From AM-2324 sp042091035 (lineage in GTDB: Bacteria > Bacteroidota > Bacteroidia > Chitinophagales > Saprospiraceae), in the NCBI GenBank assembly GCA_042091035.1, contig JBELIG010000001.1, positions 1-64,000 on the forward strand: DNA of 64,000 nucleotides. The letters are read 5' to 3'. Positions 43,611 through 53,679 of the stretch are shown piece by piece (position 1 is the stretch's first letter; each line of letters opens with the position of its first letter). The notes under the pieces are model-generated. The model saw nothing but the letters and a program-made list of their open reading frames with translations, was not told where the DNA came from and made no database searches. Made by a program: the position numbers and the translations under genes.

Positions 43611-46600
43611 ATGTTTGGCGTAATTAAAAAAATATTTGGTACCAAAAGTGATCGAGACAGAAAGAAGTTTCAGCCTATTGTTGAGGAAATTAATACTGAG
43701 TTTGAAAAACTTAGAACTCTTAGCAATGATGAACTACGTGAACAGACCAATATTTTCAGATCTCAGATTAAAGAACACCTCAAAGATGTTGAATCGCAAA
43801 TAGAGGGACTTCGAACACAAGCAATAGAAACTGAGGATATACTAGAGAAGGAAGAGCTTTTCAAAGAAGTTGATGAGCTGATCAAAACAAGAGATCTCTT
43901 ATTGGAAGAAGTATTGCTAGACATAAGACCAAAAGCCTTTGCAGTAGTAAAAGAAGCCGCTAGAAGATTTACAGAAGATAAGAACTTAAGTGTAACAGCA
44001 ACAGAACACGACAGAGAATTAGCTGCAAAAGCAGGTAAGACATACATCAATATCACTGGAGATAAGGCAACATTTGCCAACAAATGGAAAGCCGCTGGAG
44101 GAGATATAGAGTGGAATATGATTCACTACGATGTCCAGCTTATTGGAGGTATGGTACTTCACGATGGAATAATCGCTGAGATGCAAACAGGTGAAGGTAA
44201 GACGCTAGTTGCAACCTTGCCAGCCTATCTAAATGGCCTTTCTGGTTATGGCGTGCATGTTGTAACAGTTAATGATTATCTAGCAAGAAGGGATAGTGAG
44301 TGGATAGGACCACTACTTGAATTCCTTTACCTAACAGTTGATTGTATTGACAAATATAGACCGCACTCAGCTGAAAGAATAGAAGCCTATGGCTGCGATG
44401 TGATCTACGGTACAAATAACGAATTTGGATTTGACTACCTAAGAGATAACATGGTGACTTCCATGGCGGAAAAGGTGCAGAAGAAACACCATTTCGCTAT
44501 GATTGATGAGGTCGATTCTGTTCTTATAGACGATGCGAGAACGCCGTTGATCATCTCTGGTCCCGTTCCTCAAAACAATGAGATTCAAGAGTATACCAAT
44601 CTAAAAGGCTCAGTTGAACGCTTAATTGCTGAGCAAAAGAAACTTGCGGCCCAATACCTCTCAGAGGCTAAAAAACTCTTTAAAGAAGGAGTTGAGGGAG
44701 TTGAGGAAGGTCAAATGGGTATGGCAATACTTAGAGCACACCGTGCACACCCTAAACACAGACCACTGATCAAGTTCAAAAGTGAAGAAGGGGTTCGTAC
44801 AATCCTGCAAAAAGCAGAGAATCACTACATGGCTGAAAAAGAAAAAAGAATGCATCTTGTTGATGAACCACTTCTTTTCACTATTAGCGAAGCAAACAGG
44901 AATGTTGATCTTACTGATAAAGGAATTGAGTTTCTCTCTACAGGAAATGCAACAACTGATTTCTTTATCATACCAGATTTAGCTGGTGAAATGATGAGCA
45001 TAGAATCTTTGACAGACATAGATGATCAGCAAAAAGAAGTTCAAAAAACTGAACTTGCTCAAGAATATACGATCAAAACAAGAAGACTTCACGCTATCAA
45101 CCAATTGGTTAAAGCCTATACACTTTTTGATAAAGGTATAGAGTATGATGTGCAAAATTCCGAAGTAAAAATAATTGACGAATCTACAGGTCGTGTGATG
45201 GAAGGTCGAAGATATTCAGATGGTCTTCACCAAGCGCTAGAGGCTAAAGAAAATGTAAAAATTGGAAATATCACCCAGACTTATGCTACCATTACCCTGC
45301 AGAATTACTTCAGGATGTATCATAAGCTATCTGGTATGACCGGAACGGCAGAGACAGAAGCAGGCGAGTTCTGGGAAATCTATAAACTAGATGTTGTAGT
45401 CATCCCTACCAATAGACCTATTGCTAGGGCTGATAGGAATGATTTGGTTTTCAAGACTGAACGCGAAAAGGTCAACGCTGTAATTAATGATATTATAAAA
45501 TATAGTGAAGCCGGAAGACCTGTGCTTGTAGGTACTACTACTGTGGATATGTCTGAACGCTTAAGTAAACTTCTTAAGCTTAAAGGTCTAAACCATAATG
45601 TCCTTAATGCAAGACAACATCAACGAGAAGCTGAAATCATTGCAGAAGCGGGTAACCCAGGGAAAGTAACCATAGCAACAAACATGGCAGGTCGTGGTAC
45701 AGATATTAAACTAAGCCAGGCGGTTAAAGACGCAGGTGGTTTGGCAATTATTGGTACAGAACGCCACGATTCTAGACGTGTTGACAGACAGCTTCGTGGA
45801 CGTTCAGGACGTCAGGGAGACCCAGGTTCATCTCAATTCTACGTTGCACTTGAGGATGAGTTAATGCGTAAATTCCAGTCCGAAAGACTTATAAAATATA
45901 TGGACTCGCTTGGACATCAAGAAGGTGATGTACTAGAACACAGTATGGTTACTAGATCAATTGAAAAAGCCCAAAAGCGAGTAGAAGAGAACAACTTCGG
46001 TATTCGTAAAAGATTACTTGAATACGATGATGTAATGAATATTCAGCGTTCGGCAATATATTCAAAACGTAACAACGCACTTTCTGGTGAGCGTTTAGCA
46101 ATTGACCTGAACAATATGTTTAATTCGATATCATCAAATATCGTTGAAATTCATAAAGGCCAAAATAATTATATAGATTTCAAACAATCGGCATTAACCT
46201 TTATGGGTTTTACGCCAGACATCAGTGAAGAAACATTTACAAACAGTTCAACAGACGAACTGATTGAAGAATTTGACAGTCAATTTAGTGCTTTCCTAGA
46301 AAGGAAAGAGCAGATGATTATAGATGCTGTATACCCACAAGCCAAAAGTGTTTTTGAGGCTCAAGGAAACAGATATAAGCGTATTGCTATTCCGTTCACA
46401 GACGGAAGCAACAAAAAAATACAAGTTTCTGCTGATTTAGAATCAGCAGTTGACACAGGTGGAAAGTCCATCGTAAAAGATATTGAGAAGACTATTACCC
46501 TTTCAATACTGGACAACAAATGGAAAGAGCACTTGCGCTCTATGGATGAATTAAAAGAAACATCAAGGGCTGCATCTTTTGCTCAAAAAGATCCTTTAGT

Positions 46601-46913
46601 AGAATATAAACTAGGTGCTTATAAGCAATTTGAGAACCTTATTCTTTCTATTAATGAAGATGTTACTTCTTATCTTTCGAAAGGTACAATCCTTTTTGCT
46701 GATGGCTCCAAATTAACAGAAGCTAAGCAAGAAAGAGTTAATATGGGTGAGACTAATAAAAGTCCTGAAGAGATTGCTCAAAGGCGAGCTGCAATGTCTG
46801 CCGGACAAAGACAATCTAAACCAGCCACCGTCAAGCGAGAAGATAAAAAAGTTGGTCGGAATGAACCATGTCCATGTGGAAGTGGCAAAAAATATAAACA
46901 ATGTCATGGCTAA
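43611..46913 (+). CDS. secA: Preprotein translocase ATPase SecA
   Basis: SecA drives Sec-dependent export at the inner membrane. From the ATG at 43611 ([10 protein letters not shown], the usual family N-terminus) the protein is 1100 residues; an ATG at 43566 would fall on the predicted transcription start and is unlikely. Walker A is near 190-198 with Lys197 ('MQTGEGKT') and the DEVD box is at 299-302. '[10 protein letters not shown]' and '[16 protein letters not shown]' mark the second motor domain. The C-terminal SEC-C zinc motif [14 protein letters not shown] is intact. It is longer than E. coli SecA (901) because of insertions, including a charged stretch around 330-400, as is common in Bacteroidota. 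Confidence 0.97.
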   Translation: MFGVIKKIFGTKSDRDRKKFQPIVEEINTEFEKLRTLSNDELREQTNIFRSQIKEHLKDVESQIEGLRTQAIETEDILEKEELFKEVDELIKTRDLLLEEVLLDIRPKAFAVVKEAARRFTEDKNLSVTATEHDRELAAKAGKTYINITGDKATFANKWKAAGGDIEWNMIHYDVQLIGGMVLHDGIIAEMQTGEGKTLVATLPAYLNGLSGYGVHVVTVNDYLARRDSEWIGPLLEFLYLTVDCIDKYRPHSAERIEAYGCDVIYGTNNEFGFDYLRDNMVTSMAEKVQKKHHFAMIDEVDSVLIDDARTPLIISGPVPQNNEIQEYTNLKGSVERLIAEQKKLAAQYLSEAKKLFKEGVEGVEEGQMGMAILRAHRAHPKHRPLIKFKSEEGVRTILQKAENHYMAEKEKRMHLVDEPLLFTISEANRNVDLTDKGIEFLSTGNATTDFFIIPDLAGEMMSIESLTDIDDQQKEVQKTELAQEYTIKTRRLHAINQLVKAYTLFDKGIEYDVQNSEVKIIDESTGRVMEGRRYSDGLHQALEAKENVKIGNITQTYATITLQNYFRMYHKLSGMTGTAETEAGEFWEIYKLDVVVIPTNRPIARADRNDLVFKTEREKVNAVINDIIKYSEAGRPVLVGTTTVDMSERLSKLLKLKGLNHNVLNARQHQREAEIIAEAGNPGKVTIATNMAGRGTDIKLSQAVKDAGGLAIIGTERHDSRRVDRQLRGRSGRQGDPGSSQFYVALEDELMRKFQSERLIKYMDSLGHQEGDVLEHSMVTRSIEKAQKRVEENNFGIRKRLLEYDDVMNIQRSAIYSKRNNALSGERLAIDLNNMFNSISSNIVEIHKGQNNYIDFKQSALTFMGFTPDISEETFTNSSTDELIEEFDSQFSAFLERKEQMIIDAVYPQAKSVFEAQGNRYKRIAIPFTDGSNKKIQVSADLESAVDTGGKSIVKDIEKTITLSILDNKWKEHLRSMDELKETSRAASFAQKDPLVEYKLGAYKQFENLILSINEDVTSYLSKGTILFADGSKLTEAKQERVNMGETNKSPEEIAQRRAAMSAGQRQSKPATVKREDKKVGRNEPCPCGSGKKYKQCHG

Positions 46914-46937
46914 TAGATGACATAAGTCTTTTAAAAA

Positions 46938-46966
46938 GAGGGAAATATCAATTTTCCCTCTTTTTT
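46938..46966 (+). terminator. Intrinsic terminator of secA
   Basis: GAGGGAAA (46938-46945) pairs with TTTCCCTC (46953-46960), followed by TTTTTT. The preceding A-run makes it weakly bidirectional. Confidence 0.88.
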
Positions 46967-47065
46967 AAATTTAATAGCCCCCTTTGTCTGCAATAAACTT
47001 TACTTACCGAACTACAAGCATTTTATTTGTGTTTGCCTTATAATGCTTAATACTCTTAAAGATAT

Positions 47066-47707
47066 ATGGATATAAATAATTACTTAGATCATACTTTACT
47101 AAGCCCTACTGCATCTACCGATGACATTAAAACGCTATGTGAAGAGGCTATTGAAAATCAGTTTGCTGCTATTTGTGTTAGTCCTTACTTCACATCCTTT
47201 GCATCCAAATTGCTAAAAGAATCCCAAGTAAAGCTTGCGATTGCGATTGGCTACCCCTACGGCTATAGTCCAACTGTATCAAAAGCAGCTGAGATAAAAT
47301 GGGCTATTGATCATGGAGCTGATGAAATAGATGCCCTTATCAACTTATCGGCATTAAAGTCGAAAGATTACTCTTTTGTCAGAAATGACATTGAAACATT
47401 GGCAAGAAGCGTTAGTATGAGAGGAAAGAGTATTAAACTTATCATTGAAGAGAGTTTACTAACTGAAGAAGAGTTAGCAAGAATTTGTGACTATTGCATC
47501 GAAAGTGAAGTAAACTTTGTCAAAAACTCTACTGGCGTTTTAGGTACTGGCGCAAATCCAGAAATTATTCAACGTTTGAGAAGCCTTCTACCTAAGGAAA
47601 TAAAAATCAAAGCTTCTGGAGGGATTAAAAATAAACAAGATGCCTACGCTTTAATTGAAGCAGGAGCTGAAAGAATAGGCTCATCATCATGTCTTAAGCT
47701 TATATAA
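47066..47707 (+). CDS. deoC: Deoxyribose-phosphate aldolase
   Basis: The 213-residue protein keeps the DeoC catalytic residues: the Schiff-base lysine in 'NFVKNSTG', the second lysine in 'IKASGGIKN' and the aspartate in 'DEIDALINL'. It splits 2-deoxyribose-5-phosphate into glyceraldehyde-3-phosphate and acetaldehyde in deoxynucleoside salvage. Wording differs from common DeoC at 'IGYPYGYSPT' (usually IGFPxG..) and at the phosphate-binding 'GTGANPE'. It is a single gene between two terminators. Confidence 0.9.
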   Translation: MDINNYLDHTLLSPTASTDDIKTLCEEAIENQFAAICVSPYFTSFASKLLKESQVKLAIAIGYPYGYSPTVSKAAEIKWAIDHGADEIDALINLSALKSKDYSFVRNDIETLARSVSMRGKSIKLIIEESLLTEEELARICDYCIESEVNFVKNSTGVLGTGANPEIIQRLRSLLPKEIKIKASGGIKNKQDAYALIEAGAERIGSSSCLKLI

Positions 47708-47732
47708 ATAGAATATTACTTAAAATATATTG

Positions 47733-47763
47733 GGGGACTATTTCTATAAAATTAGTCCCCTTT
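47733..47763 (+). terminator. Intrinsic terminator of deoC
   Basis: GGGGACTA (47733-47740) pairs perfectly with TAGTCCCC (47753-47760) around 12 bases, followed by TTTGTT. Confidence 0.8.
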
Positions 47764-47820
47764 GTTATATATTTAATAGTCCTAAGCTAAACCAGTTTAA
47801 GGACATAAATATTTTAAAAG

Positions 47821-48237
47821 ATGTTAAATACTAACACTGCTATTGTCGCCCTAGTACTAGTCCTGAGTGGACAAAATCTTATTGCTCAAAGCAATAGCAA
47901 AGTGGATTACACCATCAAATACGAACCTAAAGTAGAGGCCTTCCTTGCAGAGGTTCTTGATGTTAATCAACGAACAGAAATACAAAGGGGCTGGCAAATT
48001 CAATTACTTTCGACAGTAGATCGAACTGAATTGGAATATCAGATGAATAAATTTGAAAGTTTATTTCCGTCCCTTGACTCTGACTGGGTTCACGAAAGGC
48101 CATATTATAAAATCAATGTTGGAGCTTTCCTGAAAAGAGAAGATGCTGTGCGTGTGCTACATATGGTACAAGAGGAATTTCCGTCAGCAATCTGCAAAAA
48201 ATCAAGTAATCTAAAGAAAACTACATTTCTCAACTAA
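47821..48237 (+). CDS. SPOR-domain protein, exported
   Basis: The 138-residue protein has a signal peptide (about residues 1-23, 'VALVLVLSGQNLIAQ') and a C-terminal SPOR-type domain of about 75 residues ('WQIQLLSTVDRTELEYQM', 'YYKINVGAFLKREDAVRVLHMVQ'). SPOR domains bind denuded septal peptidoglycan. It lies 18 bases upstream of rodA, which supports a role in wall growth or division. Confidence 0.8.
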   Translation: MLNTNTAIVALVLVLSGQNLIAQSNSKVDYTIKYEPKVEAFLAEVLDVNQRTEIQRGWQIQLLSTVDRTELEYQMNKFESLFPSLDSDWVHERPYYKINVGAFLKREDAVRVLHMVQEEFPSAICKKSSNLKKTTFLN

Positions 48238-48255
48238 ATTTTAGTCAAAGTATAT

Positions 48256-49653
48256 ATGGCTAATGCTATAGGAAAAAAGATCGACTTAATAAGCGTTTCG
48301 CTTTACTTTGGATTAGTCTTAGTAGGCTGGCTTATGATCCTATCTGTTGAAGCAGACCAGATTGATCTAAATTCCTTCTCGGATATATTTAGTAACAATA
48401 CCGTTCGATCACAAAGTATTTGGATCCTTATAAGTTCAGCAATCTTTTTTGTCTGTGCAGCGCTAGATCGAAAATTTTGGATCAACCTTGCCTATCCTTT
48501 ATATGCTTTAGGGATTATTCTATTAATAGGTGTGCTAGTCTTTGGAGTAGAGATAAAAGGAGCTAAATCATGGTATAGAATTGCTTCCTTCTCCCTCCAA
48601 CCGTCTGAGCTAGCAAAAGTATTTACTAATCTTGCCCTAGCTGGCTACCTAGGATCTTATTCTATATCCTTAAAAAATGTAAAAACCCAAGCAATATCTA
48701 TTGGGCTCTTCTTATTTCCAATGTTGATAATATTAATGCAACCAGATGCAGGATCTGCACTAGTTTTCTTTGCTTTTTTCATTGTTTTATACAGAGAAGG
48801 ATTCCCAGCTAATTATTTAATAACAGGGGTTATAACGCTTATATTACTTATCCTTGGCCTTCGATTTGAAGCAATGAGCATCATTGCTATAATCTCAATA
48901 GCAGCCTCCTTTTTCCTAGCCAGTCAGCAAAATAAAAGGAACATATGGTTCCTCCTTATAATAGCCATCATCACTGTAGTTTATTTTCTTTTTAACAATC
49001 AAATGGTCTTCTATTTGTATGGAATGCTTATTGCCTTTATTATTCTAAGCATTGGCCATTTCAGTAAGAAAGGAATTCGACTTCCACTCATCACCCTTTT
49101 TGCTGGAGTCATTGCATCCTGTGTCGTTTATTTGGCAGACTTCTCTTTCGAGAATTTAAAACCACACCAAAAAGATCGAATTAATGTTTGGCTTAATCCT
49201 TCTCAATGCGATCCTCAAGGCTCACTTTACAATCTAAACCAATCCAAATTGGCCATAGGTTCTGGAGGTGTTAAGGGTAAAGGTATTTTTCATGGTGATC
49301 TTACTGCTGGCAATCATGTGCCTGAACAAAGTACAGACTTTATTTTTTGTACCATAGGAGAGGAGCAGGGATTCATTGGTTCTTCAGGCATCATAATATT
49401 GTTCATTCTACTAATCTTGAGAATTATCAAATTAGCAGAAAGACAGAAAAATTCATTTTCAAGAGTCTTTGCCTATGGAGTTGCCTGCATACTTTTTATT
49501 CACTTCTTTATCAACATTGGAATGACCATGGGACTTGCTCCAGTCATAGGGATTCCACTACCTTTTATAAGCAAAGGAGGTTCTTCTCTATTAGGTTTTT
49601 CTATGCTTATGGGTATACTTATGAACCTAGACAGACACCGGAATCGTGTTTAA
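48256..49653 (+). CDS. rodA: RodA (SEDS-family peptidoglycan polymerase)
   Basis: The 465-residue protein has about ten membrane spans and the SEDS signatures 'GAKSWYRIASFSLQPSELAKV', 'PDAGSALVFFAFF', 'PEQSTDFIFCTIGEEQGFIGS' and 'GIPLPFISKGGSSLL'. SEDS proteins polymerise glycan strands together with a class B PBP. RodA rather than FtsW is chosen from the 'F.LQPSE' context and the SPOR neighbour, without the murG/murC context of ftsW. The protein is slightly longer than most RodA because of extra spans around residues 205-260. Confidence 0.9.
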   Translation: MANAIGKKIDLISVSLYFGLVLVGWLMILSVEADQIDLNSFSDIFSNNTVRSQSIWILISSAIFFVCAALDRKFWINLAYPLYALGIILLIGVLVFGVEIKGAKSWYRIASFSLQPSELAKVFTNLALAGYLGSYSISLKNVKTQAISIGLFLFPMLIILMQPDAGSALVFFAFFIVLYREGFPANYLITGVITLILLILGLRFEAMSIIAIISIAASFFLASQQNKRNIWFLLIIAIITVVYFLFNNQMVFYLYGMLIAFIILSIGHFSKKGIRLPLITLFAGVIASCVVYLADFSFENLKPHQKDRINVWLNPSQCDPQGSLYNLNQSKLAIGSGGVKGKGIFHGDLTAGNHVPEQSTDFIFCTIGEEQGFIGSSGIIILFILLILRIIKLAERQKNSFSRVFAYGVACILFIHFFINIGMTMGLAPVIGIPLPFISKGGSSLLGFSMLMGILMNLDRHRNRV

Positions 49654-49697
49654 ATTAGGTCTCTCCTGGTGAAATATTCTTTTATTCAATTCTTTAT

Positions 49698-49705
49698 TAC
49701 CTTTG
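49698..49705 (+). promoter_or_regulatory. -7 box for tgt
   Basis: TACCTTTG is an exact TAnnTTTG match. The predicted transcription start near 49712 lies 22 bases before the CTG at 49734, the same spacing as for other genes here, and supports that start. Confidence 0.5.
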
Positions 49706-49733
49706 TAATCCTTTTAAACTAAAACTAAAAGTT

Positions 49734-50864
49734 CTGGATTTCAAGCTAATTTCAAAAGACGAGAAGAGTAGTGCCCGTGCAGGAGTCATTAAGACAGATC
49801 ATGGCGAAATAGAAACACCTATTTTCATGCCCGTTGGCACTATAGGAACAGTCAAAACTGTTCAACAGAGAGACCTAAAGGAGCAGATCGAAGCACAAAT
49901 CATTTTAGGAAATACATACCATCTATACTTAAAACCTGGAACTAAGATCCTAGAAAATGCAGGTGGACTTCATAAGTTCATAAACTGGGATCGACCTATA
50001 CTTACAGATAGTGGAGGTTTTCAAGTATACTCCCTAAGCCAAAGGCGTAAAATCACCGAAGAAGGTGTTACCTTTCGATCACACATCGATGGATCAAAGC
50101 ACTTTTTCACACCAGAAATCGCGATGGACATCCAACGCAGTATAGGTGCTGATATCATAATGGCCTTTGATGAATGTACACCCTATCCATGCACCTATGA
50201 ATATGCCCGAAAGTCTATGGAAATGACACACCGTTGGTTAAAACGATGTGTGGAGCATGTAAACAATACAAAACCAATCTACGATTATGAGCAAACGCTT
50301 TTCCCAATCGTACAAGGTTCAGTATTTAAAGACCTTAGAGCAAAATCTGCAGAATTTATAGCCTCTATGGATCAACAAGCTAATGCAATCGGAGGATTAA
50401 GTGTCGGAGAGCCCGCAGAAGAAATGTACGAAATGACTGACCATGTCTGTCAGATCCTTCCAAAAGATAAACCCAGATATCTGATGGGAGTAGGAACACC
50501 TGCCAATATTTTAGAGTGCATTGGTCTTGGTATCGATATGTTTGACTGTGTTCTTCCAACCAGAAACGCAAGACACGGTCTAATTTACACCTCAGAAGGC
50601 ATTATAAATATAAAGAACGCCAAATGGAAAGATGTTCATGAACCTCTAGATCCGAACAGTACTTCTGCCACTTCTAGGGAGCATACAAAGGCATATGTGC
50701 GTCATTTGTTTGCTGCAAAAGAGAGCCTAGGTGCCCAAATTACATCTATGCACAACCTTTCATTCTATCTTTGGTTGGTTAAAGAAGCAAGAAAGCATAT
50801 TTTAGAGGGTACGTTTAGCGTATGGAAAGATGCAATAATGCCTAAGATTACGAGAAGATTGTAA
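49734..50864 (+). CDS. tgt: tRNA-guanine transglycosylase (Tgt), apparent CTG start
   Basis: Tgt swaps the guanine at position 34 of GUN tRNAs for preQ1 in queuosine synthesis. The first ATG (49827) would begin inside the conserved 'ETPIFMPVGT' motif. Family-like sequence continues 31 codons upstream (DFKLISKDEKSSARAG, then 'TDHGEIETPIF'), and no ATG, GTG or TTG occurs in frame after the TAG at 49656. CTG at 49734 gives 376 residues, the usual length. The general base D92 ('LTDSGGFQ') and 'LPTRNARHG' are intact. The zinc motif C-x-C-x2-C is replaced by S309-T-S311-A-T-S314, while the fourth ligand H340 stays at the expected spacing. An LptF/G gene follows three bases later. Confidence 0.93.
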   Translation: MDFKLISKDEKSSARAGVIKTDHGEIETPIFMPVGTIGTVKTVQQRDLKEQIEAQIILGNTYHLYLKPGTKILENAGGLHKFINWDRPILTDSGGFQVYSLSQRRKITEEGVTFRSHIDGSKHFFTPEIAMDIQRSIGADIIMAFDECTPYPCTYEYARKSMEMTHRWLKRCVEHVNNTKPIYDYEQTLFPIVQGSVFKDLRAKSAEFIASMDQQANAIGGLSVGEPAEEMYEMTDHVCQILPKDKPRYLMGVGTPANILECIGLGIDMFDCVLPTRNARHGLIYTSEGIINIKNAKWKDVHEPLDPNSTSATSREHTKAYVRHLFAAKESLGAQITSMHNLSFYLWLVKEARKHILEGTFSVWKDAIMPKITRRL

Positions 50865-50867
50865 CGC

Positions 50868-51959
50868 ATGCGGATTAAAAAACTAGACTTGTATATAGGA
50901 AAGAAATTTGTGCAAACGTTCTTTTTCGTTTGCCTCATTTTTACCTTAATAGCTATGTCGATAGATTATATCAACAAAGTTGACAAGTTTATTGAGCACG
51001 ATCTTTCTGCCACTGTTATATTCTCTGAATACTACATAAACTTTGTATTCTGGATCAATATGCTGCTTTGGCCGATGTTCTTACTTATTGCAATTATATT
51101 CTTTACATCAAGAATGGCCTACCAGTCTGAGATTATTTCCATTCTAAATGCAGGCGTCCCTTTTAGAAGATTTCTTTCAAGCTATCTCGTTGTGACAGGT
51201 GTTTTTACCGCCCTTCACTTATTTGCTAATCATTATGCACTTCCTCTGTCCAATCAAACACGTTTGAACTTTGAGAACAGCTATATATACGAGCAAAATG
51301 ACAAAGGAAAAACAAGAGACATTCAAATGTATACCAGTCCAGATGAAAAAATATACATCAGAAATTACAACAAACGAGACTCTACGGGAAGGACATTCAG
51401 ACTTACACGATATGAAGACTTGCAACTAACCTATTTACTCCAAGCCAAAAAAGTTAGTTTTCTTGAAGACCCTAATCGCTGGAAAATTCACGACTATGTG
51501 ATTCATACATTCAATGGAAACAATGAAGCGATAGAATTCGGAAGAGGTCGATCAATGGACACAATAGTCAATATGCATCCATCTGATTTTGTGCGATATA
51601 TCAATCAGAAAGAAATGGTTACAACACCGGATATGAACAACTTCATTGAACGTGAAAAAAATCGAGGCCTTGGAGGTTCAAAAGCCTACTTGGTTGAACG
51701 CACAAGACGTACAGCCGAGTCAGTAAGTATGCTATTGTTGTGTATTCTTGGAGTATCCATTGCCTCCCGAAAAGTACGCGGCGGAACCGGACTGCACCTT
51801 GCACTTGGAATTTCCATAGGTGCTGCAATGATATTGATGTCTAAGTTCTCTGTTACCTTTGCAAATAGCGAAAATGTTCCTTCGACGCTTGGAGTTTGGA
51901 TACCAAACATCATATTCAGTATTATCGCTTATCTTACAGTGCGAAAAGCACAGAAATAA
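50868..51959 (+). CDS. LptF/LptG-family permease
   Basis: The 363-residue protein has the LptF/G layout: three spans in the N-terminal 130 residues ('KLDLYIGKKFVQTFFFVCLIFTLIAM', then 'FWINMLLWPMFLLIAI'), a periplasmic beta-jellyroll domain (about 135-265) and spans in the last 90 residues. With LptB, such proteins extract lipopolysaccharide from the inner membrane. Which of LptF or LptG it is cannot be told from one gene. It lies three bases after tgt and about 26 bases before mutY, so all three are probably co-transcribed. Confidence 0.88.
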   Translation: MRIKKLDLYIGKKFVQTFFFVCLIFTLIAMSIDYINKVDKFIEHDLSATVIFSEYYINFVFWINMLLWPMFLLIAIIFFTSRMAYQSEIISILNAGVPFRRFLSSYLVVTGVFTALHLFANHYALPLSNQTRLNFENSYIYEQNDKGKTRDIQMYTSPDEKIYIRNYNKRDSTGRTFRLTRYEDLQLTYLLQAKKVSFLEDPNRWKIHDYVIHTFNGNNEAIEFGRGRSMDTIVNMHPSDFVRYINQKEMVTTPDMNNFIEREKNRGLGGSKAYLVERTRRTAESVSMLLLCILGVSIASRKVRGGTGLHLALGISIGAAMILMSKFSVTFANSENVPSTLGVWIPNIIFSIIAYLTVRKAQK

Positions 51960-51985
51960 ATTATTTCCATTCGGTATATATAGGT

Positions 51986-53059
51986 ATGTCAAAGGATTTT
52001 AGCACTAAATTATTAAGGTGGCAGGAAGATAACCCTCGTCCCTTAGCATGGAAGGGAAGCAAAAATCCCTATCACATCTGGTTATCTGAAATTATACTTC
52101 AACAAACACGGGTTGAACAAGGAACCCCTTATTATATCAAATTCACAAGTAATTATCCCACGGTTGCAGATCTTGCAAATGCACCCGAAAATAAAATCAT
52201 GAAGGACTGGGAGGGCTTGGGCTATTATTCAAGAGCCCGAAATCTTCATGCCTCAGCCAAATACATTCATGAAACACTAGGCGGTAAATTTCCTGATACG
52301 TATGAAGAGATTCTGAAATTAAAAGGAGTGGGTGTATATACTGCAGCAGCTATTGCCTCCTTTGCCTATGATCTCCCCTACGCTGTGGTGGATGGCAATG
52401 TCTATAGAGTCCTTTCCAGAATTTTTGGAATACACTTGCCCATAGACTCTACAGCTGGAAAAAAATACTTTCAAGAGGAGGTAAATAAACTTTTACCTAA
52501 AGAAAAAGCAGCAGCTTTCAACCAAGCAATTATGAATTTTGGAGCAAAGCATTGCACTCCAAAACTACCAGCTTGCAACACTTGCCCCTTCACCGAAGAC
52601 TGTGTTGCGAAAAAAGATGACCTAATTGGGGACCTACCTCGAAAAAAGAATAAACTCTCAAAAAAAGCAAGGTACTTCAATTATCTTATACTTACTGATT
52701 CGGCATCTGTACAGATTGTAGAACGAATATCTAAGGATATTTGGCAAAACTTGTTTGAGTTTCCTTTACTAGAAACTCAACAGGAAACAAATTTGAATCA
52801 AATGGAATTACTGCTTGAAGAACAAGCCTTGTTTAAAGATAAGTTTGAGATATCATTTATTGGTGGCGGTAAACAAACTTTAAGTCATCAAATCATTCAT
52901 GCAAAGTTCTATAAAATAGAACTAAAAGGCTCAAATTCTCCTTTTACTATAGAAGGCGGTCAGTTCGTGTCCTTCAAAGATTTGGCTAACTTTGCTTTCC
53001 CCGTGGTTATTAGGGACTTTATTTCTAAGAACATCTATCAAAGCAGTTTCCTTCTTTAA
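51986..53059 (+). CDS. mutY: A/G-specific adenine DNA glycosylase MutY
   Basis: The 357-residue protein has the MutY active site: E35 in 'SEIILQQTRVEQ', the helix-hairpin-helix 'LKGVGVYTAAAIASFA' (112-127), catalytic D136 ('VVDGNVYR') and the [4Fe-4S] cluster C190-x6-C197-x2-C200-x5-C206. A C-terminal NUDIX-like domain for 8-oxoguanine recognition follows. It removes adenine mispaired with 8-oxoguanine. I start it at the ATG at 51986; a longer frame overlapping the permease gene would add 30 unrelated residues. It precedes ssb by 32 bases. Confidence 0.95.
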   Translation: MSKDFSTKLLRWQEDNPRPLAWKGSKNPYHIWLSEIILQQTRVEQGTPYYIKFTSNYPTVADLANAPENKIMKDWEGLGYYSRARNLHASAKYIHETLGGKFPDTYEEILKLKGVGVYTAAAIASFAYDLPYAVVDGNVYRVLSRIFGIHLPIDSTAGKKYFQEEVNKLLPKEKAAAFNQAIMNFGAKHCTPKLPACNTCPFTEDCVAKKDDLIGDLPRKKNKLSKKARYFNYLILTDSASVQIVERISKDIWQNLFEFPLLETQQETNLNQMELLLEEQALFKDKFEISFIGGGKQTLSHQIIHAKFYKIELKGSNSPFTIEGGQFVSFKDLANFAFPVVIRDFISKNIYQSSFLL

Positions 53060-53091
53060 CCAATTTTAAAAAAATCTAAACATCAAATGTT

Positions 53092-53541
53092 ATGGTAAAT
53101 CGTGTAATACTTATAGGAAATCTAGGGGCAGACCCAGAAATAAAATCACTCGAAAGCGGTGTAAGTGTGGCAAGGTTAAGAATTGCTACCTCGGAGAACT
53201 ATAAAGACAAAAACACCAACGAATGGAAGGAGGTAACTGAATGGCATACAGTTACTATGTGGAGAAGTCTAGCCGATAGGGCTGAAAAATCGCTCAGAAA
53301 GGGTATGCAAATCTATATTGAAGGAAAACTAACTACTCGAAAGTGGACCGATCAAGAAGGAAAAGAAAGATATTCTACTGATGTCGTTGCCAATTACTTA
53401 AGAATTGTAAATAAAAGGGATGCAGTAGAAATGGGCAACAACCCAGGAATGCAAGAATCTTCCGCTGGCGCAATAAGTAATACGCCACAGACTGAGAACT
53501 CATCCTCTAATGAAGAAATGAGTGACGATTTACCATTCTAA
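53092..53541 (+). CDS. ssb: Single-stranded DNA-binding protein
   Basis: The 149-residue protein has an OB-fold of about 108 residues ('[18 protein letters not shown]', '[21 protein letters not shown]') and ends in the acidic partner-binding tip DDLPF. It binds single-stranded DNA and recruits repair proteins such as RecO. It follows mutY by 32 bases and precedes gldE, an order I recall from other Bacteroidota. A bidirectional-looking terminator follows. Confidence 0.97.
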   Translation: MVNRVILIGNLGADPEIKSLESGVSVARLRIATSENYKDKNTNEWKEVTEWHTVTMWRSLADRAEKSLRKGMQIYIEGKLTTRKWTDQEGKERYSTDVVANYLRIVNKRDAVEMGNNPGMQESSAGAISNTPQTENSSSNEEMSDDLPF

Positions 53542-53543
53542 AC

Positions 53544-53575
53544 AAAAAAGGGCAGCCTCACAGCTGCCCTTTTTT
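53544..53575 (+). terminator. Intrinsic terminator of ssb
   Basis: GGGCAGC (53550-53556) pairs with GCTGCCC (53563-53569), flanked by A-runs and TTTTTT. It partly separates gldE-gldD from mutY-ssb. Confidence 0.85.
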
Positions 53576-53679
53576 GTATACCGTTGACATTTTTCATATA
53601 ATTATCTAGCTATTCAACAGTTTCATTCTTAATTTTATACCTATATTGAACTTATCATTCTTAATTAAAGATATTCTTC

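Noticed and set aside
51896..51985. N-terminal extension of MutY overlapping the LptF/G gene
   Set aside because: The added 30 residues do not resemble MutY; the ATG at 51986 gives the standard N-terminus.
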